This document shows, in pieces, positions 41,680 through 54,500 of a stretch of DNA of 64,000 nucleotides. Source of the DNA: Tigriopus japonicus (taxonomy: Eukaryota; Arthropoda; Copepoda; Harpacticoida; Harpacticidae). The stretch is from assembly GCA_010645155.1 (NCBI GenBank), contig JAAGOF010000231.1, positions 7,718 to 71,717 on the forward strand, written 5' to 3'. The translations under genes and the position numbers were made by a program. Within the stretch, counting starts at the first letter, position 1. Every line of letters begins with the position of its first letter. Under the pieces are notes generated by a model. The model searched no databases, was not told the origin of the DNA, and saw only the letters and a program-made list of their open reading frames with translations.

Positions 41680-44630
41680 CATAATAGACTAAGGTAATTG
41701 GAAGCTAATTGGTCCATTTCGTTGCAAGTCCACTTGTGTGACAAACTAATACGAGCTATAACATGGGAGAGTGGATGACGGTGGAAGAAGAATATCTAAG
41801 AAGTGGATCATCCCTGAAATGGCGACAATACATAGACACATCACTAATAAGAAAAAATACGAAAGGTACACTAACAATGAGAAACGCCTAAGGCGAATTT
41901 GTAAAACTTCATGGACAGAGCAAGACGAATTGCATCACAACTCAAATCACAAATCAAAAAAGCCAAAAATGTAACAAAATAATGCAAAAGAGCACACAGT
42001 GTAGGAACATTTGTACTAAATCAAATTTGCAGCATAAACAAATAAAAATTAGGACCATAAAGGCCGTTAATGTTTTAATAACCCTTGGTTTGTCGTTAGA
42101 AATGTATCAAATGGAATGAAAAATATTTTTTTTTGAAGTTGTTGAAAATGCATTGAAAAAGACCCACAACCTTTGCGATTGATGTTTTTATGTTGCTTTT
42201 TGGGAAAAATGAAACCTCTATAACGGTCACCATCGATGAGACACATCTGTCCATCAAAAAGAAGCAGTTTGACACCTACTTGATCCACCAGATACTTTTC
42301 TTCAGTAAGAACAAGTGGTTCAATAAGTGTAGCTGAAGCATCTTAGCCCAGTGATTAGGTGGCTGGCTTTGGTGATGTCTACACTTTTTGTCCATAACTG
42401 GGACAACAACGACTCATCTACTAGCAAGTCTGGTGCTAACCGGTGCTAACCGCATATGTCAACGAAATTAATAAACTCGCCATCTCAAAGAGCAATACTT
42501 GAGGTAAAGGTGTCACTGAGAAACGTTTTTGAATGATAGTAATTTACAAGCAATTTTTGTGCTCTAAATATCCTTCTCTTCCTGCCTCACAATATAACTT
42601 TCATCCAATCAGATAATTGCATCGCGGTCTTGAGTGTTAACATTTAACTTGAAAACCTCAACTGAAAAACGTCATCAGCTAAGTCTTTTTGGACATTAAA
42701 ATCGTTTTTGGTCTGCAAGAAGCTAAAACTGCTTATTGAAAAAGTGATTTTTGTAGTGTTCATTTCCCCTCAAAAATAAAGTCATTTTTGAGATGAGTGC
42801 TGTAATAAATTCTAGCGTTCTAGGTCATTCAAGATATGCAGGATGTTCAAACAACTAACAGAAAAGCAAATAACTACATGTGTTCTGGAACTTCAAACCA
42901 ATAAACACGGTCAATGGAACACAGTCAATGGAGATTGGTCAATGGAACATACACAAGGTTGCTTCAAGTGAGCGTTTTAAATCATTCCGCTAGCGGTTAA
43001 ACAGGGCCGTTGGCTGTGGTGTATTGCCCAGCCCATTTTGTCGAATCCAAGTTTTTTCCCATTAAAGCGCCCATATGATGGTTTAGGTCCTTGGAAACGA
43101 TTGATATTTCATGTAAAAATACTTGTGGTAGAAATAGCTCAATAATGTCCAAAATTTATTTTTAGGATGATCAGATATGAAGCAATAAGGCAAGCCTTCC
43201 TTATGTTATTAGAAACATTAGGACTTAAAATTGATCCAAATAACAATTTAAAGGTTTTGTTCTTTTGTTTGTTCTTTTTTGTTTGTTTTATTTGTTCTGT
43301 GGATTCCAAAGAATCCACTTGTTCAATGTTCAGATTTCAATATTTCCAAATGTTTCCCATCCAAACTAGTTTTTAATGTTTCTGTCAGGCAATATATGAG
43401 TTTATTAGACTCATTTCTAGCACATAACTTTAGCATATTATCAACCAGACGTGTACAGAGGTGTCAAGACGTAAAACTTAGATCGTTTTCAAGGACCTAG
43501 ATTGATTAAATTGATCTTATATGAAAAAAAAAAACTTGGATTCGTCAACATGGGCTGAACAATTCAGCGCAACCGACGCCCCTGTTTTACCGTTAATGAT
43601 ACGAGTTATAATGCTCATTTGAAGCAACCTTTTTTATTTGACAGTCAAAAATGAATAGTTTTGCACGGTGATGAAAGCTGGTTCCATCTGCTTTAAGCGA
43701 TCCAATTAAGCAATGGTGCCCCAATTTTGTGTGGTTCCCATCAGCATCAACATATTTTTTTGGCATTTTTGGCCAATCTTACAGTGCTTTTAAAATGTTT
43801 CTCATTTTTGAATAATGTTTCCTTATCGCGCAAGGTCGCTCAACATTGTTTGCGTAAAATCACAATATCTTAGAACACAATAATCTGATTTCAAAAGTTA
43901 TATGAGATAATAAAATGAAAAGACATTTGACCATACATGCAAAAAATCATACTCGTACGCGAGCTCTACCTTTAATTTGAACACCTGTGTGGATACCCTT
44001 CCAATCAAGGCTAACACCTTCAAATTAGGTATGCATAGAAACAAGACAATGTTAATGCTTCATTAAATCTTTATGTCATCACATTAGTAATCAACCAACC
44101 CAGAGTAAATAATATATTTATTCAAGGACCATATTGGTTTTCCCGAAATGTTCTCAATCGGGTTCCCCTTCTTCGTTTCATTTGCAGATGAAAATCGTAA
44201 TCCCCGAATTTGTCTTTTCCCTTCGTTCTGTCATGTAGGATTCCTCTTGAAAATAGATGGTTGTCCCAGGACTTGGTTGAAAACAATCATGTTCATTGGC
44301 CACAATTTGCCCTGTGGTTGGATGGCAACCAGTGGGCTGCGGCCCACACGTGGGGCCAAGAGTGGTCTTTAATGGGCTCTGGAGTTATGGAGAAAATTCA
44401 AAATAGCGGGCCCGCGAGACATCTTTAGTACTGTTCTCGTGGGGCCAAAGCTCTTTGAGGGTTAATTTGTGGGCCCCTGAACCTACCAACGTCTGTTTGG
44501 TGGGCCCCTGACAACATACTGTATAAACCAATTTTTGGGCCTTGACCCATAAGTGGTCGCTGACCTCTGTACTTGATGTTTAATAAGTATTCTTGCTCCT
44601 ATTAAAAGAAAGAAAAGTCTCTTTCAATAA
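41680..44630. other. Intergenic, no clear gene
   Basis: The minus-strand frame 42330-42067 (KLLLFDGQMCLIDGDRYRG) looks protein-like and might be a relic of a FLYWCH-type or transposon-encoded domain, but it is too short to call. A coding-like piece at 44240-44430 (HWPQFALWLDGNQWAAAH) is also unassigned. Confidence 0.35.
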
Positions 44631-44639
44631 AAAGGAGGG

Positions 44640-44712
44640 GAGACGTGGCGTCGTGGTTGGCGCAGTTTCCATGGTTAGAGAGGTCCCAGGTTCGACTCTT
44701 CTCACCGACCTT
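44640..44712 (+). repeat. tRNA-like sequence, probable SINE
   Basis: GGTTGGCGCAGTTTCC (A-box-like) and CAGGTTCGACTC (B-box-like) lie at tRNA spacing; a unique body follows towards about 44870 and ends near an AATAAAAATA sequence. It does not fold as an intact tRNA. Confidence 0.4.
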
Positions 44713-44906
44713 TCTCAAGGAAACGATAATTCACATCCTCAGACGGAGAACCATTCTGATACTGGACATGAGATTGCTTTTCGGAACAATTTGGATGATG
44801 TTTTGGCTGGCTTAACTGGCCGGGCGAGGCTCAACCCTCTGACCCCAGCTCCAACAGTCCAATAAAAATACGATTTCAAGCAAGACTTACACAAATTGTT
44901 GCTTAG

Positions 44907-45369
44907 TTGAGCCAAGAAGCACTGTAATCATGGAGTGGGAGGCTAGCAATGAGAATAATGATTTCCATTAGGAACAATTCAATTACGTTCTTCTGCAAAT
45001 GAGACCTTGCATATGTTGACATGAAAACGTATTTCAATTTTCAGCTCAATCGAACGTCGGAGACAAAAGTTATGCTCACTCAAAGTTCAGAGCAAGTCCT
45101 ACCAAGAATGAATGAACTAGCCCTTTTGTGGTAATCGTTTTACTACAAAAGGGCAAGTTCATTCATTCTATGCTCCCTTCAGTACATAAGTTTGAGAAGG
45201 CATAACTTTTCACTCCGGCATTCGATTGGGCTGAAATTTGAAATACGTGTTCTTCTCAATGCAAGCCAGGTTTCATTTGCAGAAGAACGCAAACGGTTCG
45301 TTTCTGCTGGAAATCATAATTCTCATTGCTAGCCTCCCACTCCATGATTTTCGTGCTTCTTGGTTGAGC
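44907..45369. mobile_element. Foldback element, about 460 bp
   Basis: The two halves are inverse copies: CCAAGAAGCAC...CATGGAGTGGGAGGCTAGCA at the left and its inverse at the right. The centre carries CCCTTTTGTGGTA/TACTACAAAAGGG, so the whole segment can fold back. No coding capacity. Confidence 0.75.
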
Positions 45370-45730
45370 ACATAAGATTTGGCATGCCTGTAATTTGGAC
45401 CATCAAACCCTGGAGTATTATGAATAGTTATCAAATGCCAAACCTCTGGCGCGAGTGGAAAAATCCATAAAAAGCGAAAAATATGGCAAATTCCAAACAA
45501 AAATGTGAAAAAAAACTTGAAAAAAACCCATTGCAAAACAGCAAGGGAAAACAGGGTTTTCAAAGATTTGCAAAGACAAAAGCGTAGAACCATATTCTCG
45601 CGTTGCCAACAATTTTGTGGGCTACACCTCAACTGTCAACAAAGTCAGAGAAAGCTATGCAAAGACTTGCAACGACGAAATCATAAAAAAAACATTTGTT
45701 ACTGCTGCAAACAATTTAGTAAACCATAGC

Positions 45731-47495
45731 TCAACAGTCAACAATGCCAGAGCAAGTTATGTAATCAGAATAGTACGCATATTTGTCTTCGGAAGAATGC
45801 ATGATTGGAGTCCATTTGCCAGATCCGTTTTCCAGTGGAAAGTGCATTCCTTCAACGTTATCCTCGTCTTTCATTTCGCCAGGAGGTGAAAAGGCTATAC
45901 TCTGGCCAAACATGTAGACCTCCCCTTGGAAAAACATGGCGGGTCCATTAGATGTTGTGAAGTGACCGTGCGCATCACTCACACTGGGCCCTGTAGACCA
46001 TTGGTTCGTGTTCAAGTCGAAGAATTTACTCGTCCAAGATACTTGTGCTTGATAATAAGAGATTTGCTCTTCAAAGACATACAAATAGGTTCCAGTGGAA
46101 GTGGTACCTACCACAAAAATAAGATTGTTGCTTCGATTATCAATTACATAAGGGGCCAATGAAGTCCATTTGGGATTTGCATCAGCTAGATCAATGATGT
46201 TGATAGGCATTGTGCGCAACCTGTGGCTGGCGGGAGGCCCAATGTAGAACACCTTTTCCCCACTAAAATGAATCAATCGAGGCCAATATGAGGTGTAGGG
46301 TAAATCGATCCCAGGTCGAATGTCGGTGGGGCTTTTGACAACAAAGGTTTTACTAGTTAAACTAGGTAGTTTTGAGTTGTCTGGCCTCGTGTAGCTGTTG
46401 GTGGCCACCCACATGTCGGATCCATTGTTGATTTGAGCACTGGTTCCAAACAACAGACTCTCAGGCATTTTAAAGGTCTGGACCCATTTCCTTCCGATGT
46501 ATTGGTAGCATTCGCTCATTGAGTTGTGATTTCTGTTTCTAACGCAGACCGTTGGGCGACCCTCAACCTGACCCCCAAACATCGGTCCGTTAGTTTCAGG
46601 AAATTGGCTGATGGGGCATTTGTCTTCAGCGGTGCTCAGGACCAAACAATCCCTTCGGGGAAAACCCACGACTATGTGATCGGCGAAGTAGCCTAAGAGA
46701 TCAAGGAAGAACATTATGTTGTGGGAGACCACTTGACCATCCAAATTTACCAATTCACTTGTTTTGTCTCAAATCATTTGAGGGGTGAGACGGTCTTCTA
46801 AACAAAGCCAAAGCTTAGATGTGTGTCACTCTAGTTGTAACATTATGAGATGTTTTCTGACAGGGTGACAATAAAAACATGAAGCCATCAAATTTTCTTC
46901 CATAAGACATCAACTTCTGTGCGGTGGTTGATTTAGTAAATCAAAGTTGATAATTGGTTAAAAGTGTTTAGTGTCATAATTAAACCATATTGTTTTTGTG
47001 CCTTTTACTTTGTGTAGCAAGTTATGGTTGAACGTAAATCTTTAAAATGCTTATCAAGTTTTTATGAAAATACCCAAAAACAATGTAGTATGTTTCGGAC
47101 AAACTAATAGATTTATTGCATTTTCCAAAGTTTGCTGAGGATTACGAGAGTTATATAGCGAAAAAACTAGCTTAGATTTGTATTGCGGAAAGATATCTAG
47201 ATGCACCACAAAAAGGTGGCACAAGACTACATGGCACAAAATCAACAACCTTTTTCTCACTTTCATGTCTTCTTCTAGGTATGGCTCAAAATACTAGTGA
47301 CGAAACGCACCCAAGCCTTCAGATTTTGAAAAATAGGATTATTAAGGCAAATGACTCTTTTTTCCTGCAATAGCCTTAGCTGGTGCGCCCTTAGTCAAAA
47401 ACGTTACAATAACAGTTGGCAATAATAAACTTACTTGATCCATGGATGAGGGATTGAGAGCTCAAGAGAAGCCAAAGCAATTGCTGGCCTAACAT
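45731..47495 (-). CDS. Secreted kelch-like protein, copy B
   Basis: Two exons, 47495-47435 and 46692-45731, join in phase 1 (ATCAA|GTAAGT to CTCTTAG|GC), giving 340 aa. Exon 1 encodes a signal peptide (MLGQQLLWLLLSSQSLIHGS). The body shows kelch-like blades: VVGFPRRDCLVLS, FGGQVEG, ECYQYIGRKWVQ, SDMWVAT, NPKWTSLAPY, TNQWSTGPS, VYMFGQSI; the C-terminus is DYITCSGIVDC. This is too few clear blades for a confident full propeller. It is a tandem paralogue of 37158-41621 with the same intron phase, exon 1 length and promoter. Presumed extracellular; the ligand is unknown. A short repeat of the last-exon end lies just downstream (45620-45670). Confidence 0.85.
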
Positions 47496-47545
47496 GTTCT
47501 TAGTGATGTGAGAATAGTCACTAAAGAAACTTAGAACAATAACAT

Positions 47546-47553
47546 CTTATATA
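47546..47553 (-). promoter_or_regulatory. TATA box of kelch-like copy B
   Basis: TATATAAG on the minus strand, about 50 bp before the ATG at 47495, matching copy A in sequence and position. Confidence 0.7.
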
Positions 47554-47844
47554 TCCTGAGTTAATTGGAGGATAATTGGTCCACTCTATTGCAAGTCTCC
47601 TTCGAAAATTTCACTTGTTACAAACGTGCAAAGATTCTCTAGTACTGACTAGGGCACGGAAAAGAAGTAGAAAAAAACAAAGAAAAAGCTTGCAGAAAGG
47701 TTGGAAAAATAGCAATATGTAAAAATAATTGGCAAACTCAATTAACTGAATTGGAATATTGGAATTTCTTATAATCTCTTTCAGTGCAATTTTATAAAAG
47801 AGTACAAAAGATGGTACTTATGACCCGATTTTTATCCACTTAAA

Positions 47845-48390
47845 GTGGGGAGGGCATTTCAAACTTGTGGCTGGATCCATCGCACTTTCAAGTCCAGAGA
47901 TAGTATTACGATTATTCAGTCTCCTCTTGAATATGCTTTCCCCATTTGGCTTCCTATGAGTTCGGCATGTTTACAAAAGGTCGAGCAGGTCCAAAGATGT
48001 TTTACTAGGAACATCACAGGAATGAGAGAGCTCTCGTATTGGGAGAGACTCCAACCATAGGACACTCTGAGAAGGTATGAAAGATATCTAATATTATTGT
48101 AGTAGGATAGGTTTGCTCTAAATTTAGTTAAAACTGTTTTGTGTTGCCTTATTATGGAGGGATTAATCGTTCTACTAGCAAAATTATGACTCACCGTCAG
48201 AAAGGCTTACCGGTAACGTCCACACCATCAACAGCAATAACAGAAAAAAAATATTTGGCCAAGTGTTATAAAGCATCGCCTTTCTGGCAAATAACTCCAC
48301 ATCAATCCACGAGCAAAATAAATGAATGGTCTATGTTCAGTAGGGCTTGCCCAAATGAACCAAATATGATAAAATGTCTGCAAAAGGTCA
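47845..48390 (+). mobile_element. Non-LTR retrotransposon fragment (RT C-terminal part)
   Basis: The frame from 47845 reads like the end of a non-LTR retrotransposon (LINE) reverse transcriptase: SPLEYAFPIWLP, then LQKVEQVQRCFTRNI and MRELSYWERL. These are the conserved 'leftmost W' and thumb-side blocks of CR1/Jockey/RTE-like elements. A stop at 48058 interrupts it, and DTLRRYERYL continues the similarity in the same frame, followed by more stops. It is a 5'-truncated, decayed copy. Confidence 0.8.
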
Positions 48391-48399
48391 TTTGAACTA

Positions 48400-50286
48400 A
48401 AATTAATCAATTTAACACCAGTCATAAACACAAAAACTGTGCCATCAAATGGGTCAAATCGAAAAAACTATCTTAAAATCAGTTCAATGTCAAGTGGGCT
48501 TCCAAAAATGACCCACTGCATTAAATTTACCATAAATATTTTTGATAAATTGGTGTACACAGACAAGATTACCAAGTAATGGATGAAGTTGTCTAAAATA
48601 TTTGGCTTCATTTTGGGTCAGTTTTTTGTTCATTCAAATTTCAAATTGTTCATTTTTTTCACTTCAGTTTTTTGGGCTTGAACTTTTAAATTGGACTCAC
48701 TACCCATGAAAAATATTGATGAACCAACAAGAAGTGCAAAACATAATAGTATAAGCCTAATTTGAGTGAGCCTCCAATTAATACAAATTAAAGTTCATAA
48801 CACCATTATGATAGACTCAAAATTCAATGGGCACTCAAAAAATTACCATGGAGCTGTTTTTATATTTATTTGTTTATGAATTTGGGCTTTCATATACTTA
48901 GAACGTTTTTTCACTATTTTGGGCAAAAAAATGAACCGGTTAAACTCAAACAACTCGGCAGCTGAGCACCATATTTTCAAGCGTGTTTGATTCAAAAGGT
49001 ATATACTCTGCNNNNNNNNNNNNNNNNNNNNNNNNNNNNNNNNNNNNNNNNNNNNNNNNNNNNNNNNNNNNNNNNNNNNNNNNNNNNNNNNNNNNNNNNN
49101 NNNNNNNNNNNNNNNNNNNNNNNNNNNNNNNNNNNNNNNNNNNNNNNNNNNNNNNNNNNNNNNNNNNNNNNNNNNNNNNNNNNNNNNNNNNNNNNNNNNN
49201 NNNNNNNNNNNNNNNNNNNNNNNNNNNNNNNNNNNNNNNNNNNNNNNNNNNNNNNNNNNNNNNNNNNNNNNNNNNNNNNNNNNNNNNNNNNNNNNNNNNN
49301 NNNNNNNNNNNNNNNNNNNNNNNNNNNNNNNNNNNNNNNNNNNNNNNNNNNNNNNNNNNNNNNNNNNNNNNNNNNNNNNNNNNNNNNNNNNNNNNNNNNN
49401 NNNNNNNNNNNNNNNNNNNNNNNNNNNNNNNNNNNNNNNNNNNNNNNNNNGTTTTTGATAAAATTTGTTTTGGAGGTTTTCGCGGGCTTGTGTACAAAAT
49501 TGCAGCTGATTATTCCGCGGGAATTTTGAAATATCAAAGTTTGAAATCGAGTGCGGATACTAAGTCGCCACTCTGTATTTTCAAGCGTGTTTGATTCAAA
49601 AGGTATATACTCTGCTTTAAAAATATATTGACTAGATTTTCAAAAAAAATATTTAATAGGTTTCAGGCTAGATTTTAATCTAGATCTAACTTTGAGAAAC
49701 TTATTGAATCAAACTTGTTCCCCTTGGCTTCAGAGTCTGCAACAAATCTCCCCAACAGTGTTTGGGAATTTCCATGGAAACTTGATATGAATTTTTCAGT
49801 ATTGTGTGAAGTCAATAACGGAAGCATGCTAGATCGTTGAAACAAGTTATCACTTATCATTTGTCACAACTAACTCAACTTTTCCACGCTGTTGGAAAAG
49901 AGCTGTGAAACATTTTCGCAATATTCTTACTTAGCACACAAATGTTGGACTCAAATTTGGAACCACCGACGCACGTATAGCATTCACAGACTATTCAGAT
50001 ATTAAAGCCCATGTATCTCGAGGGTATTCTTTGGAGCCCCAATATTCTTGCAGAACTTTTCACAAGCTCTGGACTCAGGCATGGATCACAAACTAAAATT
50101 CATTGGATTGAGGTCAGGGGTTGAAGGCCGTTGCATTTCTTTTCTCTTAACATCATGGATTTTTTGCTGTCTTTGGCGTCTGAGCATCTGACACTTATGG
50201 AAAGATATGCAATCTTTCATTGCCCCTTTTAGAGATGTATCCTATCTGTTTATAATGGTTCATGGTAATTATGAAAAACTTTCTTA
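48400..50286. other. AT-rich intergenic with an N gap at 49012-49450
   Basis: The N run is 439 bases. A 40-base sequence (ATTTTCAAGCGTGTTTGATTC...) sits directly left of the gap and again at 49576-49614, so the join may hide a tandem repeat or a mis-merged contig end. No gene seen. Confidence 0.6.
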
Positions 50287-50294
50287 GCGAATTG

Positions 50295-50901
50295 CAGACC
50301 TGTTCAAGATACCTTAAAAAAGTATTTAGATAAGATAGTATTTTCCGCAAAGTATCTAGATAAACATAGTTTAAGATACTTCTCAAAAAATGTATCTAGA
50401 TAAAGATACCTCAAGATACTTTCCTGAAAAAATATCTAGATAAAGATATTCCAAGATAGCTTCCCGAAAAAAACTATCTAGATAAGATACTTCAAGATAC
50501 TTTTTACAAAACGTATCTATATAAGATACTTCTAGATATTTTTTGGGAAAATGCGTAATGCATACTAAACAAAGCATAATGGATGCTTTAACACAAAAGA
50601 TTGAGAGAGCACATTATCTAGATAAAGATACTTTAAGATACTTTCCCGAAAAAAGTATCTAGATAAAGATATTTCAAGATAATTTGCCGAAAAAAGTATC
50701 TAGATAAAGATACTTTAAGATACTTTCCCGAAAAAAGTATCTAGATAAAGATACTTTAAGATACTTTCCCGAAAAAAGTATCTAGATAAAGATACTTTAA
50801 GATACTTTCCCGAAAAAAGTATCTAGATAAAGATAAAAGATAAACTATATTTTATCTCTTATCTTTACCTTTTATCTAGATAAGATAATTGAACAGGTCT
50901 G
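50295..50901. mobile_element. hAT-type element with internal satellite-like array, copy 2
   Basis: 607 bp with the same CAGACCTGTTCAA inverted ends as 28976-29749; flanks GCGAATTG (50287-50294) and TCGAATTG (50902-50909) match at 7 of 8 bases. The interior has at least eight approximately 40-bp units centred on TATCTAGATAAAGATACTTT. Confidence 0.92.
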
Positions 50902-51225
50902 TCGAATTGCTCATTTCATAATTCTCAAAATCTCCTGATCTGATTTTTCCTCTTTGTTGAACTCAACTACTGTAGTATAAAGGGTTTTTACACACTCCAT
51001 GTTGATGCAACCAAAAACTTATTGTATCAAATTTGTTTACCATTATCAAGAGCCGATGTCTGAATTGAGCTGGAACAATGAAAATACAATACATACATAC
51101 CGGGTACATACAATGAGGAACATAACAATGTAAGAGCGTTCAACGTTGCTGGTTTCAATGAATGGTAAACAATGAGAAAAAGTGCTTGCTAACTTGGCTT
51201 TTTCAGTTGTACCGTTTTGTTGGTC

Positions 51226-51497
51226 TAAGCCTCTTTTCGACACACATTTTTTTTCCATCTAGCGGTAGGAATGTAAACTAAAAACACGTCATTCTTGGCT
51301 CGAAATCAGGGTGACCAATTTGGAGAAGTTATAAAAGATCAAAATTTGGCTGTTTCTCTCAAACTTTGAACATTAGTCCCAGATAACATGTTAATAGGAC
51401 CATCATCAATTTTAAATGTCATTTTGTCGTGCTAAATGGGTTTTCAATGTCAATTTTCTGGTAAAGATGAGTCGAGAAAAAAAGTTGGGCTCCCTGC
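51226..51497 (+). repeat. Dispersed repeat, copy 1 of an inverted pair
   Basis: About 270 bp matching 56562-56834 in inverse orientation at roughly 90% by eye, from TAAGCCTCTTTTC to GGGCTCCCTGC. Non-coding. Confidence 0.8.
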
Positions 51498-51529
51498 CCA
51501 ATGTTGATCAATCAAATAGAACCGGGAGG

Positions 51530-54500
51530 TGAAGTTACACTGCGGTCCATCTGCGGCTGTCTTGAAATGCAACGGTCGGGGCCGGCAACCCATCTCCTCA
51601 CTCTTAATAAGCCGTATTCTTTTAGCTCACTGTTCATGGTGAGATAAAGACAAGCCCGGTGTCTGTCTGTTTATCGGTAGAAATGATCATTGGTGGTTCA
51701 TATTAATTGTTGCCTCAAAAATGGATCTGCCAATGTCATGGGGACATTGTCGTGATCATTGCCATTGATGGGTGGTGGCACTCTCTTTCTCTCTGGATCC
51801 GTATGAAAGAGTGGCTGCATTCATCGATCGGCCGGCGGTAATGACGATGGTGATATCTTGGTCTCAAATGCTGGAGTTCGGGTACATCATACTTTGTTGC
51901 ACCACCTTCAAAATTCCAAGCTCTAATGGTAATGGGACCGGCCATACAAACATGTTCAGGTCAGGTACGTTCATATGCTGCTTATTGATAACAAAAAAGA
52001 TGATGATGATAATAGTAATGATGATAAAGTGATATTTATGATTGCCTCTCTCTCTTTCATAAGGAGGATCAGGTCGGGTACCAGGCGATATCGACACTTT
52101 GACGAGGTTCATCATGAACTGCGTTGAAGAGCAAGAAGTGCTGGACCTAAACTTGCGAATTTGTGATTCTTCTTGAAAGCACAAGGTGTTACTAAGCCTA
52201 TGCTGCTCTTTAAAGCAGGAGAATCAGGTTGCAAAATCTGACCACCCCACTGAAAAAAGCCAATTAATTGCAGAGTCCACCGTTGTTCCAACTGAGGCCA
52301 CCTGTTTGTCCAAGTCATCCAAAATATTGACGCATTGGATGTTCGACTCCGTATCTGGATTTGAAGTCCGGACTGCAAGCAAAGGTCATTTTCAAGAGTT
52401 CCATAAACAAGACCTTTCCACAAATCCAAAACCCGGGATTGGAACTTCACGGAATGGATCAAACAAGATTAACTGGGTGAGTAAATTTTCATTTTTTTGT
52501 GTTGTTCAGTTTTGATGTTCATGATTGGCTTGGATTTCTTGTCCAAGACAATGATCGTAGCACTAACGGATCAGTCGTATCATTGCTTTCACAAACGGCG
52601 TTGTTTCTTGCCACGCTGTGGGTAGAAATCCCTTTTTGTAAGAAAAATGTCTGTTGATAAATAATAATACATAATGAAAAAGAGATATTTCAAAAGACTC
52701 ACAATCAACCGTTGTTTGATATTTTTCTTTCATTAAAACTAATGATTGCATAGTTCGCACGATAACACGCCGGATTCTATGAGTTTAATTTTCACTCATT
52801 CCTCTGGAATTTGTGCCGTTTGTCTCGTAACCCTTATGATGGCCTCCATTGGGGCTTAAGGTTGGGGTAAAGATGGAGACATGATATTTCATAAGAATTA
52901 CTACATGTTATTATAGACTTTGGTTTGAAAATTGTATATTTAATACAGAATGAATACAAGTTCCAAGAACTCCAATAAAGGATAAAATAGACATTTTTTT
53001 CCAGGTAAAAAGTGTTTGTAACTGATTCAAATAATATCAAACAATGTAAAAATTGTGGTCATGTCATGGCTTAAAATAATGTTTTAATAGGTTAATAAGA
53101 ACCTCTAATAGTCAAGAATGATTACAATTTGTGATCTATCAATGAGTGAATTGGAACGTATACGAGTGTCCATGAATTGATGGTGAATTGGAAAAAATAG
53201 ATTTTGAAGAACTAAAAATTGAGGTAAAAGTAACTAGGTCTTAACACGCAATCATCTTTCTGTTGCCAACAGTTCTGCGTTTTTTTTTAAATTTCTGATG
53301 CCAAGTTCTTTAACTTATTTGATTAGGCTTGTGGGCATGTGCTTTTTAAATTTGATCTTGCTTGCTCAAAGTTGGGAACACATGGTTCATAGTCAGGCTC
53401 ATACTTGGCAAAATTGTCAAAAAATACATGGTGCACCATCTTGGACAACCTGTAGAAGGCCCCTAAACATAGGAGGGTTGTTCAGGAATAATGGATCGAC
53501 ATTTAATTCAAATGAATCTTAAATGATAAGACTAGGTCAGTAGATTTAAACGTTCTTCTTAGTTCTCAAGGTAGGTAAAAAAATCGTACGACTTTGGAGA
53601 ACGATTAAGAACAAAGTTCAGGACTTGGATAGATATCTTGAATGCATTTGAAAACGTATAGGATAATATATCGTTTATATATTCTTTGAATACTAAAGAT
53701 TGCTTGAATTTGAATATTAATCTCTGTTAGATTTATCTATTTGTAGTTTTGGCTGAACGAAAAACAAAGTGTTTTTTAAAGAGTTATGAACTATGTTTTT
53801 GTGAAAATCTTGCTTAAGTGTACAGTATAACTGATTTGAATTTTCGGCCGAAAGCTTTGTTGGTCCACCATCACTAATCAAAACGCGATCGAATTTGTCA
53901 TTTTGCCCTTATTGTGAAAATCCTCCCTGTCTTAATACAACTAAGAAAAAAAACAAGGTATTGATCGACATGATGGGAAAAAATAGTTCAAGAGGAGTCT
54001 GACTTCGTAGATGTGCAAACTCTTGGAAAGACCTCCCAAGACGCTTGTAAAGCCAAATGAAGAATTGCACCAATACTTGTACTTCAAAGTTTGGCCTAAA
54101 AGTTACTTAAGCAAGTCCACCGTAAAACTAAAAATAGGAATTAGTACTTTTGGTAACGAGTTTTGAAAGTTTTGTGTCACAAGTACAGCATTTTTGAAAT
54201 GTAATGGCACCGTTTTTCGTTACTTTTGCGAAAGCAGGCACGAATCATTGTACGTACGTTCACAACTTTACAATTTCGTTACAACTACCCTGAGCAATGC
54301 ATGTGCAAAGGGCAGTGCTTAGTCGCTTTTAATCTTTCTTTGTTTTAGTTGCTTCGACAGAGAATGATGAAATTTAAAAATCATATTTAGAACTTCAGCT
54401 TGTACTTTCAGAAAAGTGTTAATACAGGGTTTTCCATTTAAAACCCGGCAAGGTAGAATCAGGGGCTTTGAATGATATACAACATCAATGATTACAAATA

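Noticed and set aside
42067..42330. FLYWCH-type zinc-finger exon on the minus strand
   Set aside because: Only a short LLFDGQMCLIDGDRYR-like stretch; the required Trp-x-Cys and His positions are not evident.
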